Assembly: GCF_963678635.1 (NCBI RefSeq) | Contig: NC_087067.1 | Coordinates: forward strand, 39,824,379-39,888,378 | Reading direction: 5' to 3' | Length of the DNA stretch: 64,000 bases | Origin: Symsagittifera roscoffensis | Lineage: Eukaryota; Xenacoelomorpha; Acoela; Convolutidae | In this document: piece by piece, positions 33,549 to 43,034 of the stretch | Layout of the letters: every line of letters begins with the position of its first letter | Numbering within the stretch: the first letter of the stretch is position 1 | Notes under the pieces: model-generated | The model's database searches: none | Told to the model about the DNA's origin: nothing | The model's input: only the letters and a program-made list of their open reading frames with translations | Program-made: the position numbers and the translations under genes

Positions 33549-33775
33549 TTAGACAAGTTGTATAAATCGTACCTGTGGATATAATCAAGGGTTTTGGAAA
33601 GTTGGAGGAATAGTTCGAGAATAGTGTAGAAAATTAAAAAAATGTTACAAAAAATGATTAGGATTATTAGAAAAGATTCAAGTATATCAAAAAGAAATAT
33701 TATAAAGGTTTCAAGTATTGTAAAAAAATGTTTAAGATTTATGAGTATTTGAGTAACTGATTGAGAGAAGAGCAT
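33545..33775 (-). CDS. small hydrophobic ORF A
   Basis: A 76-residue frame that is almost entirely hydrophobic after residue 15, long enough for one or two membrane spans, with a polar tail (YIHRYDLYNLSK). Its stop overlaps the next ATG as ATGA at 33548-33545. T-rich DNA easily gives hydrophobic frames, so size and composition alone are weak evidence. The junction and its place in a packed ORF series favour it. A viroporin-like role is only a guess. Confidence 0.4.
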   Translation of the reverse strand: MLFSQSVTQILINLKHFFTILETFIIFLFDILESFLIILIIFCNIFLIFYTILELFLQLSKTLDYIHRYDLYNLSK

Positions 33776-34372
33776 TTAAGAAATGATCTCTTGGTCGAAT
33801 ATTTTTTGCTGTTTGAGGCGATTTTCTAGTGTGGTCGGATTATTTATTAGTTTTTTGACAAGTGGGTTGAGTTTTGTAAAAAATTGTTGGGGGCAATTTT
33901 TATGGTGACTGGGAGGTCGTCTTTTTCTTTATTTTTGTTTGTCAAATGATCCGGGGTATGGTGAGATTTTTATACTTTAGGCTAATTAAAATGTTCATTT
34001 TGTTACTTTAGGCTAAGTTAACAAATTTGCTTTGGGGGTATTCGTGGTCTGAGTTGGGGAAATATTGTTGATCTTTGGGTTATTAGATAAGGGAGGGGTA
34101 CGGTATTATGGTGATATTTATTTTAGTTGTCAAGTTGGAGTGGTTTGCTTATTTTTGACCTGGAGGTCGTAAAGTTATAGTTATAGATGTGCCTGGAGTT
34201 CTATATGATTCGTCTAATTGGTCTTAGTTTGAGTTAGAGAAAGTGACGGATTGGATGAATCCAATTGGTCTATTTTGAACTAGAATTATTACGTACTTGT
34301 CAGCATGTTATTTTGAAAAATGTAAATGAAAAATGTTTCGGAGGTTTCAAGATTGTGAAGCAAATGTTAAAA
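33776..34372 (-). other. spacer between gag-pol and the downstream ORFs
   Basis: No ATG-initiated frame of note. It may hold splice signals or a promoter for the downstream ORFs; none was identified with confidence. Confidence 0.4.
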
Positions 34373-37300
34373 TTACTTTTGAAATTCTACTTTCTTTAAA
34401 ATTTTAGATTGGGGGATGAATATTTTATAGTTTTTACGTGGTTGATTTCGGAGTCTTGTTGTTTTTCTATTTTCTGATTTGTCGATTTGTTCTTGGGGTA
34501 TTATTTGTTCGGTCATTTTTCTATTTTTTCTTTGTTTTGGGGATTCTTTATGGTTTTGTGTATTGTTTTTGGTGGCGATTAGTTTTGTGTTTTGATTTTC
34601 GGTGGGGTTATCATTTTGTTCTGTGTTTTTCAGATGTGGTTCGTTTTGAATGATTTTTAATCCTGTGAAAGAATATAATTGAGTTAATTCGCGGAGTGCG
34701 TATTCTTTTGGGTAATAAGGTAATAGGTTGTTTCGATGTTGAACGATTTCTTTTTTGTTTGAGTCGGTAATTTTATATGTGACATCAGTGGGTTTTGCAA
34801 TTATTTGGTATGGTCCTTTTCGAAGGGGTTGTAATTTTTTAGAAATTCCTTTTTGAGTATTAAAATTAGGTAGTAAAACAAATGTTCCAATTTTTAATTC
34901 GGAGGCTGGTGTAAAACGTGAATTGATTTGTTCATTAATGTTTTGTCTTTGTAATAACTTTTTTGTTATTTTTTGATAAATTTCATTGTGTTTTTTATCT
35001 CTATTTAGAATCCATTCGGTGTGTGTACCAGAGGCTAGTTTAAGAATTGGTGGGTGATGAAAATGATCTTCATCGTGTGTATGTAAAGGTAGGTTATAAC
35101 AAATTGAGTCTTTATTTGGTTGACAATAACCTTGTGCGTTTTTATGAGAATTTGCTGTAAACATTATTGGTTTGCGTGGCTTTTGGTTAAAAACCATTTC
35201 GTATGGTGACATTCCTAAAGTTGTCGTAATTTGTGAATTATACGCTAAGGGAAATAATTTTACATCTGCTGACCATTCGGTATATTTTGTATCATTTCCG
35301 TTGATGATACATCTAAGATATTCTTGTAATGAACGGTTCATACCTTCGACTAAGCCGTTTGTCCAAGGTGCATGAGATGTACGTGGTTTGTGTTTAATGT
35401 TGTATAAATGACATAGTGTGATAATTTCATTATTTATGAATTCTGTACCGTTGTCTGTGACTAAAATTTCTGGTAGTCCGAATTTTGCTATCCAGTGTTC
35501 ATAGAGTGTTGTGTAAGCGTAATAAGCGTTACAATGTGGTACTGGGTTAAGTGCTACATAATGTGTAAATGCGTCAACAATTACCATAATGTAGGAGTTT
35601 CCTTCTGATGAGGGTGAAATTGGTCCTTTGGTATCAAATGAGATACGATGGTTGAAGTACAAGCTTTGTCCTTTAAAATCTTGTTTTTGTGCTATTTGTT
35701 TTTGATTTGGGTAAGGTTTATTTAGTTGACATACTATACAATCATTGCATAGTACTTTTATCCAAATTGGTGCATTTGGGAAGTAAAAATTTTGTATAAA
35801 GTTTGAATATGTTTTTTCTGATCCAGAGTGTCCTTTAATATTTTGTGTATGTGAAATATTAAAAGCTATAAGAATCATACTTAAAGGGAGACATGGAACT
35901 GTAGATTCATTCAGGTTATACTCTAAAAGGTCTGTATTTTCGTTAATGGTTGTGTTGTTAAATTTGCGAAAGTATCGGAGGAGTGTTTTGTTTCCTAGAA
36001 TGGTTGAATCTGCTTTGATAGGTTTAGTTTTATATTTGTGCCATGATTTCAGTTGTCGAATTACTGGGTCAAGGTTTTGATATTGTTTCAGTGTTGAAAT
36101 TGTAATTATTTCTGTTGGGGGGAGAAAAATGTTTTCGATTTCTAATTTAGATAAGGGTATTGTATCAAGTGGGTCGTGAAGGTCAAAAACTTGATTTATT
36201 GTGTATTTTGAATCATTTGTTTGTGGTCCTGATAAATTTATTTTATCAGTTAAATCTTCTTTTTCAATTAGTGGAAAATGGTCTTTTTTAGGCGGGTGTT
36301 GTTTTGTTCGTTTTTGTTGGGTGTTATTTTTTATCCATTGAGAATATGGGATTGGTTTGAAAGTTGATGTTCCAAGTAGATCAACTTCAAAATGATTATT
36401 TTGACAATCTAAATAAAGTGGGAAATGTTGTAAATTATTTATTTGTGATTGTTCAATATCAGTTTTTACTGCATATTTGCATTCCAATCGGGGTGATGTT
36501 TCGTTTTCTGCAAGGTAGAATTTTATGTTTTTGGGTATTTCAACTGTTGTTTTTCGTGTAAGTAATTCAGGTGGTGTATTTCGACTTAAGGTGTCTGGTA
36601 ATGCAAGATTTTTTCCTGCAGTCCAAACTATATGTAAGTTTGGAAATTTCATTAGAATTAGTTGAAATCTGTAAACTCGGTGGTTTGGGTTAGATTTTTG
36701 TGTAAAGAGAAAGATGATTGGTTTATGGTCTGTGAATAGAACTGTTGGATGTTTTGATCCAAGTATCAGAAATTCATATTCTGTCAGTGTATATATTATG
36801 GCTGTACATTCTCTCATTAGAGTGGAGAGTCGTAGCTCTGCTTGAGTGAATAATCGAGAATTTGCTGATATGAGGTTCATCTTATTTGTACCATTATGTG
36901 ATTGTAATAGTGCTGCACCGATGCCAAAGTTCGAAGCATCGCACATTGCATAAAATGGTTGATTTGAATCTGGAATTGTGTTTGAAATTTGTTCAGTTAA
37001 AAGTTTCTTTATTTCTTCAAATCGTGTTTGATGTTCTGTGTTCCATTCAAAATTATTTTGTTGTCTAAGGATGTTATAAAATGGTCGTAGATATAATTGC
37101 ATTTTATAAACATATTTACTTAAAAAGTTTAACATTCCAAGAAATTCTTGGATTTTCTTTTTATTTGTTGGTGGTTGAAGTTTTTGAATAGCGTCAATGC
37201 GTGATTTCAATGGAGTGATTGTTTTTCTTTCTATATTATGTCCTAAGAATTTAACTCTTGTCAAAAAGAAGTGTGATTTATCGGGGGCGGCCTTCAGATT

Positions 37301-40300
37301 TTCGTTCTGAAGTATTTGGTGATATTTTTCTAAAACATTGAACATCTCGTCTTTTGTTTGTGATTGCATAAAAACATCGTCTAAATAGGTGATTGCGTTT
37401 TTCTTGAGTATTAGTGGTCTAAAAATTTTGCTCATAAAAGCTGAAAATGCTGCTGGTCCTATGGATATTCCATAGAATAAGCGGTTGAATTCATATTGTT
37501 GGTTTCCGATAACAAATTGTGTTAAACGTCGTGATTGTTCATCTAGTGGCATTTGATTGTATGCACTATTCATATCGGCGGTTGTAAAGTATTTGCCGTT
37601 TATTTTTGTTAAAATAACTTGTATTGGTTCAATGGGCCAATTACATTTTGATTCATCTATAAGTGAATTGAGGTATCTAGCATCGAGAACGATTTTTAAT
37701 GATTCTCCTTTAGCTAGAATGATAACGGGGTTGATAAATGTGTTGCCTTTTGGTTGTTCTTCTTTGTTTACTGGTGATATAATGTTGTATTGTTCTAAAA
37801 TATCGAGTAATCTGTTTACTTTATCATGTAAGTGAATTGGTACTTTACTTGCTCTCTGTTTTTTGAAAACTGCGTCTGGTTTTAACGGGAGATGTAGTGA
37901 TGAACTGATTTTCCCAACATCGAATTTTGATGTTGCATAGACTGATGAATATTTAATTAGCTGTTTGGCTAATTTTTCGAATTCGTCTTGTGTTATTTGT
38001 GAATGTTGAAAATTAAACATTGTTAAAAATTTCTGTTGGTCCTCTGTGTAGTTACTTATGTTGAATGTAGGTTTGAAATATGGAGTTTTTGTGAAATAAT
38101 CCGTATTTCTATTTTCGTTACTTATTATATTATTTATAGATAATTCTTCATTAAGAATTGTAGATTGGCAAATATCTAGTAATTGGAGTATATTATTTAC
38201 GCGATAGGCTTTTTCGTGTATTGGTGATATTGTAGCGTTGGTTTCACAATATCCTAAAAGTCCTAAAGGTAATGTTACTTGGTAAGGTGTGTTATTATAG
38301 ACATGTAAGGAAATGATATCGGAATTCGAATTTTTCAAATATTTTATGGATGAGATTGTGATTTTGAAAAATTTGTGAATAGGTTTGAATTCAAATTCTG
38401 ACATATAAAATTTTTGTTTGTTTTGTTCTTTATCATATTGGTGAACTTGTTTGATTGAAAAATTATAGATATTTCCTGATAGTGGTTTTAGGTGTTTTCT
38501 TTGTTTGTTAAATATCGGGTAGAATTTTGAAAAGAATGGTGGTTGTTTATTTAATCTTTGAAAAAATGTTAAGGATGTTTCTTTTGTTTTTGTATATTTA
38601 TCTTTGATTAATATTTTACTATTTAGTATGTTAATTGTTGGTATGTACTTCGAAATAAATGGTATTCCAATGATATTATATTTAATGTCAGTGATATGGA
38701 ATATTTGTTTAAATGGCCTATTTAAAATTTTGCTTTGTTCCATTGTTCTGGTGGGGAGGAGAAATAATTGGATTTTTCCGTAGTTTATCAATGTTGATCC
38801 TTGTGCTGTTGCTAACTTACTGGAGGTCTCAAGAGGTGTTAGCTTTGGGTGTAAAGTTTTTATTTCATTCCATGTGGGGATGTTTATTATGTTTGATTCT
38901 GCTCCTGAATCAATTAAAAAATCTATTTCAAGGTCTGGTGGTTGAAATTCTTTATTTCTTGGGCTTTCTAAGAGAAATGGTATTGTCCAAATTTTTTCTT
39001 TGGGTTGTTCTTTTTGTATATTCTGATAAATGTGGTTTGTATTCAAGCATTTTGTTTTGATATTTTTATTGGTTTGATTTGTAGTGTTAATCTCATTTGT
39101 TTCTTGCGTCGTTGGTGTGGAATTTATGGGTGTAGTGTAATAATTTTGAAGAAATTCTGATTGATTTTCATATATGTGTGATGAAAAGGGTTGTTCATAT
39201 ATGACAGATTCATAGTCATTTTCGACTTTTATCATATTGATAGAAAGAGTGTTTTCAGTATCACTTTCTGAATCTGATGATGTACAGTTTATTTGATTGA
39301 GTTGTAACGTATCAGTTACTGTGTCATCAATACCTGGAGGGTCTGATGTTGTTTCTGGATTAGATTGTACTTGATTGATTTGTCTTTGATGTTTAGGTGT
39401 ACTACTTCTGTGGCGATTATTAGAATTATTATGGTTATTATTATTCCGGTGTGGTGATTGGGAATAATTTCTATAACGATTATTATAACTTGGGTGTCGA
39501 TTTTGTGAATTATTTCGCGATCTGTTTTGGTAATTATTGTTTGGTCTGTTATAGTTCGATCTATTATATGAGTTATTCCTTGATTGATTGTTCGGGTAAT
39601 TCTGGTTTCGGTTGTTTGAATAACTTCTATTTCGATTATAGGAGTAGTTTCTATTCCTATTGTATGATGAATTTCGTGATTGGTTGTTTGGATAGTAGTT
39701 ATTTCTTGATTGGGAATTAGATCTAGAAACAAATCGTTGTGTATTTGAATTTGATCTGGAGTAGTTATTTCGACTATTTGGTCTATTGTAGTGATTTTGT
39801 GATGAATTGTTCGTGTTTCTTCGTTCTGGTGATCTTCCTCTATAACTTGAGTTATATGGTGATTGATTTCTTGTATAGTTTGTATTGTTCGGGAGTGGTT
39901 TTCCTGAACTGTTGTTGCTGTGGACTGTTTTGTTCGGTAGATTTTGATCTTTTTTCATGTATAGATAGAATGATTTATTTGGTTCTTTATATTTTTGAGG
40001 TTTATTTTGATTGTCTTGCTGTTTTTGTCTACATTCGGAAATACTATGTCCGTATCGTCGGCAATAATTACACCATTTTTTGAAAGATGGTTTGCCTTTA
40101 AAGTTTGGGTTCTTTTCATAAATATTGAGTATTTCAGTGATTTTTTCAACGAGGTCTGTCTCTGATTCCTGTATATTATTAATATTAGTGGGAGTCGTTT
40201 CAATTTTGTTAACGTATTGTAATTTCAGATTTTCCGTTTCTTCTAGTTTCATCGTGATTTCTGCTTGTTCTAATTTGTCTACTAGTTTTCGAAAATCTAA

Positions 40301-42592
40301 ATCGGGTTCTCGAATTGAAGAAGGATGGGATGCTCTCTTTTTTATTGCTATTTTCCTTAATTGTGGTGTTAAGGTCATCATTAAGATTTCTGTCATCTTT
40401 GTGTTTTTATAGTCATGTGTATTTAATGAATATGCTTTTCGAACTAGTGTTTCGATTCGTACTGCTATTTGCTTGATGGTTTCGTTTGGTAATCTGCGAA
40501 TTTCATTACATAAAACTCTTTGTTGTTGTTTGTTTCTTTCGGAGTCAAACATTTTTGAAAATTCCTGTGTAAACCTTTTCCAGTTTGATTTTATTTCTAG
40601 AGGTAGTACTGAAAACCATTTTTGGGCTGCGCCATCTAAGGTTGTTTGTATTAACGCTGTGCGTCGATGTATCCAGTTTTGATGTAGTGGCGTATTAATT
40701 GGTTCAGGTCCAATATTTAAAATCAGGTTTGCTGTTACTGCATTTAAATAATCTTCTACAGAGTATTCAGGGTCTGTTCCTGTGAAAACCATTAAAGGTT
40801 TGTTTGATGTTATTGATGATCCACCCATAAGGTATGGATTCATTGTCATTTGTAATGATTCTGCTGCATTTGGCATTTGAGAAAAATTTGAAAGTTGGTT
40901 TCTTGTTATTTCATGTTGTTGGAGATAATATGGGAGTGGTATTTCATTTTGCATTTGTGATGGTTGATACGAGTGTGCAGTCATTGGATTTTGTTGTTGA
41001 ATTGGTTGAAAAGATTGTGTAATAATTGGATTTTGTTGTTGAATTGGTTGTTGATTTTGTGCATCTATTGGTTGTGGAGAAAAATTTCTATGATTTGTAC
41101 GTGTTCTCTGTATTCCTTGTCTACGATATTCTTGAGTATTTTGTGCAAATATATCTGGTTGTAAGAAATCATCATCTGAGGATAAATAATCCATTTGATA
41201 AGATGTCTGTTTTTTATTTTTATTTTGTTGAAAAAATGGGTAATTTTCACTGTGATCCTGTGGAGGATTTGTTTGGAAATTTGTTGAATTAGGTTGGGCC
41301 ATTGGGTTATCCCATTTTCGAGATCTTGTATATTGGTTAAAATTTCTTTGTGGTTGATTATATGTTTTTGATGGATGTGTATAATTATAATTATGGTCTG
41401 CAAAGTTGTTTCTAGTGAATGTTTTGCGTGTTTTTGATGGTATTGTCATGGGTCTGTATGTTTGGTAATCCATATGTGAATATTTAGGGGCAACCGAAGG
41501 TTTAACGGTTGATTGTAAGGTTACCTGTGTTTGTGAAGGATTTGCATTTCTTGGTGTTGTTAAATTTGGGCGTATTGGTGAAATACTTTGTTGTGTAGTT
41601 GTTGTGTGTACAATTTCTTCAATGAAGTGTGATGGTGTCTGGATATCTTGTTGAGTAAGATTCCTAGTTCCATTGAGGTTTTCATTGTGTATAACTGTAG
41701 AGTTTAAACTATTATTTTGTGTATCGGGTAAAAATGTATTATAGTTTAATGGTGTTGCATCAATTGTTAATGGTATTACTCTTACATAATCTCTTATGTA
41801 AGATATCGTACCTATTGCTTGACTTGAGATTGATTGTGGAAAGCTTATAAATGCGGGATGAGACCATTCGGGGTCCCAAACATAATCTGATTGTTCTGTG
41901 ATAGCGGTATCATCGTTCGAGTTTTGGGGTCTAAAATTTTTTCTTGCTTGTGCAATTAAATCAATATTGTGTGTGAAATAATCTATTATGAACCATGCCA
42001 AAATTTTTTGTAGATCGTGTTTTGTATGTTGTGAAACGTCGTCTTTCGTGAAATTTTCTTTAATGATGTTTAAATAACTAGAGAGTAGTGTGATTTCATG
42101 TCGTACTTTCAAATGTTTAGATGTTTCTGTCGGTGAGACATTTGTTATTGGGATTTCGTTTTCTAATATCGAAATATAACTATATATTATTGCGAAAACT
42201 TCATTGGTGAATATGGAGTTTGCTCTTTGTGAGTTATGATATTGGATGCTTTTTATATATTCTGAAAAAACTTTTGAAAATTCTAAATCAAGGTCGTCTG
42301 TTTGAATTGTATATTTTCTATTATTATGGTTTGGTGAGGTAAGTTCTATGGAGTAGATTCCATACTGTTGTGTTATGTTGCATATATCTTTTAGATAGTG
42401 ATCTATGATTTGTCTTTTGATTTTTACATCGGGGAACTCTGTTTTACATGGACTGATTCCGGGTTCAAATAAATTTACGAGTAAATTTTGACAAAATATG
42501 TGTTGTCCTCTATCAGTATCTGCGTCTACTATAAAAGGAAAGATTTCATCATCATCTGGACTTTCTTCACCTGGGGTGTGCGTTGAGCTCAT
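34373..42592 (-). CDS. gag-pol: gag-pol polyprotein of a Ty3/gypsy-type element, single frame
   Basis: A 2739-residue open frame with every expected domain. Residues 1-600 are Asn/Gln/Pro-rich. A gag capsid-like segment with QKWFSVLPLEIKSNW lies near 650-690. A zinc knuckle CNYCRRYGHSISEC is near 841. A long Asn/Arg/Ser/Tyr-rich tract covers about 925-1060. The protease active site LIDSGAES is near 1226. Reverse transcriptase has YLDDVF near 1734. RNase H has CDASNFG near 1882 and TDHKPI near 1956. Integrase has an HHCC zinc region near 2245-2290, catalytic aspartates at DTKGP and TDNGTEF and the glutamate at LVEGMNRS (about 2321-2417), then the GPY segment near 2594. There is no frameshift or internal stop between gag and pol. 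All catalytic residues checked are present, so it looks functional. Confidence 0.96.
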   Translation of the reverse strand: MSSTHTPGEESPDDDEIFPFIVDADTDRGQHIFCQNLLVNLFEPGISPCKTEFPDVKIKRQIIDHYLKDICNITQQYGIYSIELTSPNHNNRKYTIQTDDLDLEFSKVFSEYIKSIQYHNSQRANSIFTNEVFAIIYSYISILENEIPITNVSPTETSKHLKVRHEITLLSSYLNIIKENFTKDDVSQHTKHDLQKILAWFIIDYFTHNIDLIAQARKNFRPQNSNDDTAITEQSDYVWDPEWSHPAFISFPQSISSQAIGTISYIRDYVRVIPLTIDATPLNYNTFLPDTQNNSLNSTVIHNENLNGTRNLTQQDIQTPSHFIEEIVHTTTTQQSISPIRPNLTTPRNANPSQTQVTLQSTVKPSVAPKYSHMDYQTYRPMTIPSKTRKTFTRNNFADHNYNYTHPSKTYNQPQRNFNQYTRSRKWDNPMAQPNSTNFQTNPPQDHSENYPFFQQNKNKKQTSYQMDYLSSDDDFLQPDIFAQNTQEYRRQGIQRTRTNHRNFSPQPIDAQNQQPIQQQNPIITQSFQPIQQQNPMTAHSYQPSQMQNEIPLPYYLQQHEITRNQLSNFSQMPNAAESLQMTMNPYLMGGSSITSNKPLMVFTGTDPEYSVEDYLNAVTANLILNIGPEPINTPLHQNWIHRRTALIQTTLDGAAQKWFSVLPLEIKSNWKRFTQEFSKMFDSERNKQQQRVLCNEIRRLPNETIKQIAVRIETLVRKAYSLNTHDYKNTKMTEILMMTLTPQLRKIAIKKRASHPSSIREPDLDFRKLVDKLEQAEITMKLEETENLKLQYVNKIETTPTNINNIQESETDLVEKITEILNIYEKNPNFKGKPSFKKWCNYCRRYGHSISECRQKQQDNQNKPQKYKEPNKSFYLYMKKDQNLPNKTVHSNNSSGKPLPNNTNYTRNQSPYNSSYRGRSPERRNTNNSSQNHYNRPNSRNNYSRSNSNTQRFVSRSNSQSRNNYYPNNQSRNSSYNRNRNYSYNRNRSYSNNRNQNYPNNQSRNNSYNRSNYNRPNNNYQNRSRNNSQNRHPSYNNRYRNYSQSPHRNNNNHNNSNNRHRSSTPKHQRQINQVQSNPETTSDPPGIDDTVTDTLQLNQINCTSSDSESDTENTLSINMIKVENDYESVIYEQPFSSHIYENQSEFLQNYYTTPINSTPTTQETNEINTTNQTNKNIKTKCLNTNHIYQNIQKEQPKEKIWTIPFLLESPRNKEFQPPDLEIDFLIDSGAESNIINIPTWNEIKTLHPKLTPLETSSKLATAQGSTLINYGKIQLFLLPTRTMEQSKILNRPFKQIFHITDIKYNIIGIPFISKYIPTINILNSKILIKDKYTKTKETSLTFFQRLNKQPPFFSKFYPIFNKQRKHLKPLSGNIYNFSIKQVHQYDKEQNKQKFYMSEFEFKPIHKFFKITISSIKYLKNSNSDIISLHVYNNTPYQVTLPLGLLGYCETNATISPIHEKAYRVNNILQLLDICQSTILNEELSINNIISNENRNTDYFTKTPYFKPTFNISNYTEDQQKFLTMFNFQHSQITQDEFEKLAKQLIKYSSVYATSKFDVGKISSSLHLPLKPDAVFKKQRASKVPIHLHDKVNRLLDILEQYNIISPVNKEEQPKGNTFINPVIILAKGESLKIVLDARYLNSLIDESKCNWPIEPIQVILTKINGKYFTTADMNSAYNQMPLDEQSRRLTQFVIGNQQYEFNRLFYGISIGPAAFSAFMSKIFRPLILKKNAITYLDDVFMQSQTKDEMFNVLEKYHQILQNENLKAAPDKSHFFLTRVKFLGHNIERKTITPLKSRIDAIQKLQPPTNKKKIQEFLGMLNFLSKYVYKMQLYLRPFYNILRQQNNFEWNTEHQTRFEEIKKLLTEQISNTIPDSNQPFYAMCDASNFGIGAALLQSHNGTNKMNLISANSRLFTQAELRLSTLMRECTAIIYTLTEYEFLILGSKHPTVLFTDHKPIIFLFTQKSNPNHRVYRFQLILMKFPNLHIVWTAGKNLALPDTLSRNTPPELLTRKTTVEIPKNIKFYLAENETSPRLECKYAVKTDIEQSQINNLQHFPLYLDCQNNHFEVDLLGTSTFKPIPYSQWIKNNTQQKRTKQHPPKKDHFPLIEKEDLTDKINLSGPQTNDSKYTINQVFDLHDPLDTIPLSKLEIENIFLPPTEIITISTLKQYQNLDPVIRQLKSWHKYKTKPIKADSTILGNKTLLRYFRKFNNTTINENTDLLEYNLNESTVPCLPLSMILIAFNISHTQNIKGHSGSEKTYSNFIQNFYFPNAPIWIKVLCNDCIVCQLNKPYPNQKQIAQKQDFKGQSLYFNHRISFDTKGPISPSSEGNSYIMVIVDAFTHYVALNPVPHCNAYYAYTTLYEHWIAKFGLPEILVTDNGTEFINNEIITLCHLYNIKHKPRTSHAPWTNGLVEGMNRSLQEYLRCIINGNDTKYTEWSADVKLFPLAYNSQITTTLGMSPYEMVFNQKPRKPIMFTANSHKNAQGYCQPNKDSICYNLPLHTHDEDHFHHPPILKLASGTHTEWILNRDKKHNEIYQKITKKLLQRQNINEQINSRFTPASELKIGTFVLLPNFNTQKGISKKLQPLRKGPYQIIAKPTDVTYKITDSNKKEIVQHRNNLLPYYPKEYALRELTQLYSFTGLKIIQNEPHLKNTEQNDNPTENQNTKLIATKNNTQNHKESPKQRKNRKMTEQIIPQEQIDKSENRKTTRLRNQPRKNYKIFIPQSKILKKVEFQK

Positions 42593-43034
42593 TTTTTCGT
42601 TCGATGACTGTTAATATATAATTATTAATGTGTCTAATTGGTTGATTCCAATTGTATAAATGTACTGGTTTGTGTTTGTACTGCTTTTTTATTCTTCTTT
42701 TTCCTCTTTGTGATGAATTTGAAGTTGTTTCTGAGTCAGAGAAATATAATTGATCGTGAATTGGGCAATTTTTATCTATTGATTCTTTTAGTTTGTAAAG
42801 TTCGTCTAAACTGTTGGTTTCTGATTCTGAAAATGCGTTTCGATTTTTTGAAAATCTTTTTCGTGTTATTTGTCTTTGTTTAGTTATTATTTTTCTCTTT
42901 AGTGTTTGTCGTTTTGTTCGAATGTATCCAACTGTTTGTGTATGAGGTGTGATTACAAGGTCGTATTTTTTGTTATCTATTTCACAATTGTGTAAAACGA
43001 TTGTTTGTTTATTTCCTAGGTTTTTAAATGACAT
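42567..43034 (-). CDS. ORF0, small basic protein upstream of gag
   Basis: A 155-residue frame, rich in lysine and arginine through its middle (RTKRQTLKRKIITKQRQITR) with a serine/acidic patch (FSESETNS) after it. It overlaps the start of gag-pol by 26 bases in another frame. I recognise no domain. The decayed relative at 58412-58555 keeps NLG-x-KQT, VLHNC, YDLVITPH and GYIR in the same order, 27 of 40 positions by eye, and across the eight codons of YDLVITPH both base differences are silent. That pattern points to selection on the protein in the past. It could be an accessory or RNA-binding protein; the function is unknown. Confidence 0.7.
   Translation of the reverse strand: MSFKNLGNKQTIVLHNCEIDNKKYDLVITPHTQTVGYIRTKRQTLKRKIITKQRQITRKRFSKNRNAFSESETNSLDELYKLKESIDKNCPIHDQLYFSDSETTSNSSQRGKRRIKKQYKHKPVHLYNWNQPIRHINNYILTVIERKNELNAHPR

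Noticed and set aside
39316..39732. 138-codon minus-strand frame inside gag
   Set aside because: It lies in another frame of the N/R/S/Y-rich gag tract; the repeated codons keep it open. It has no start context or independent support.
38713..40412. Several plus-strand frames of 80-115 codons opposite gag-pol
   Set aside because: They are antisense shadows rich in Tyr/Phe/Cys produced by the complement of Asn/Gln/Lys codons.
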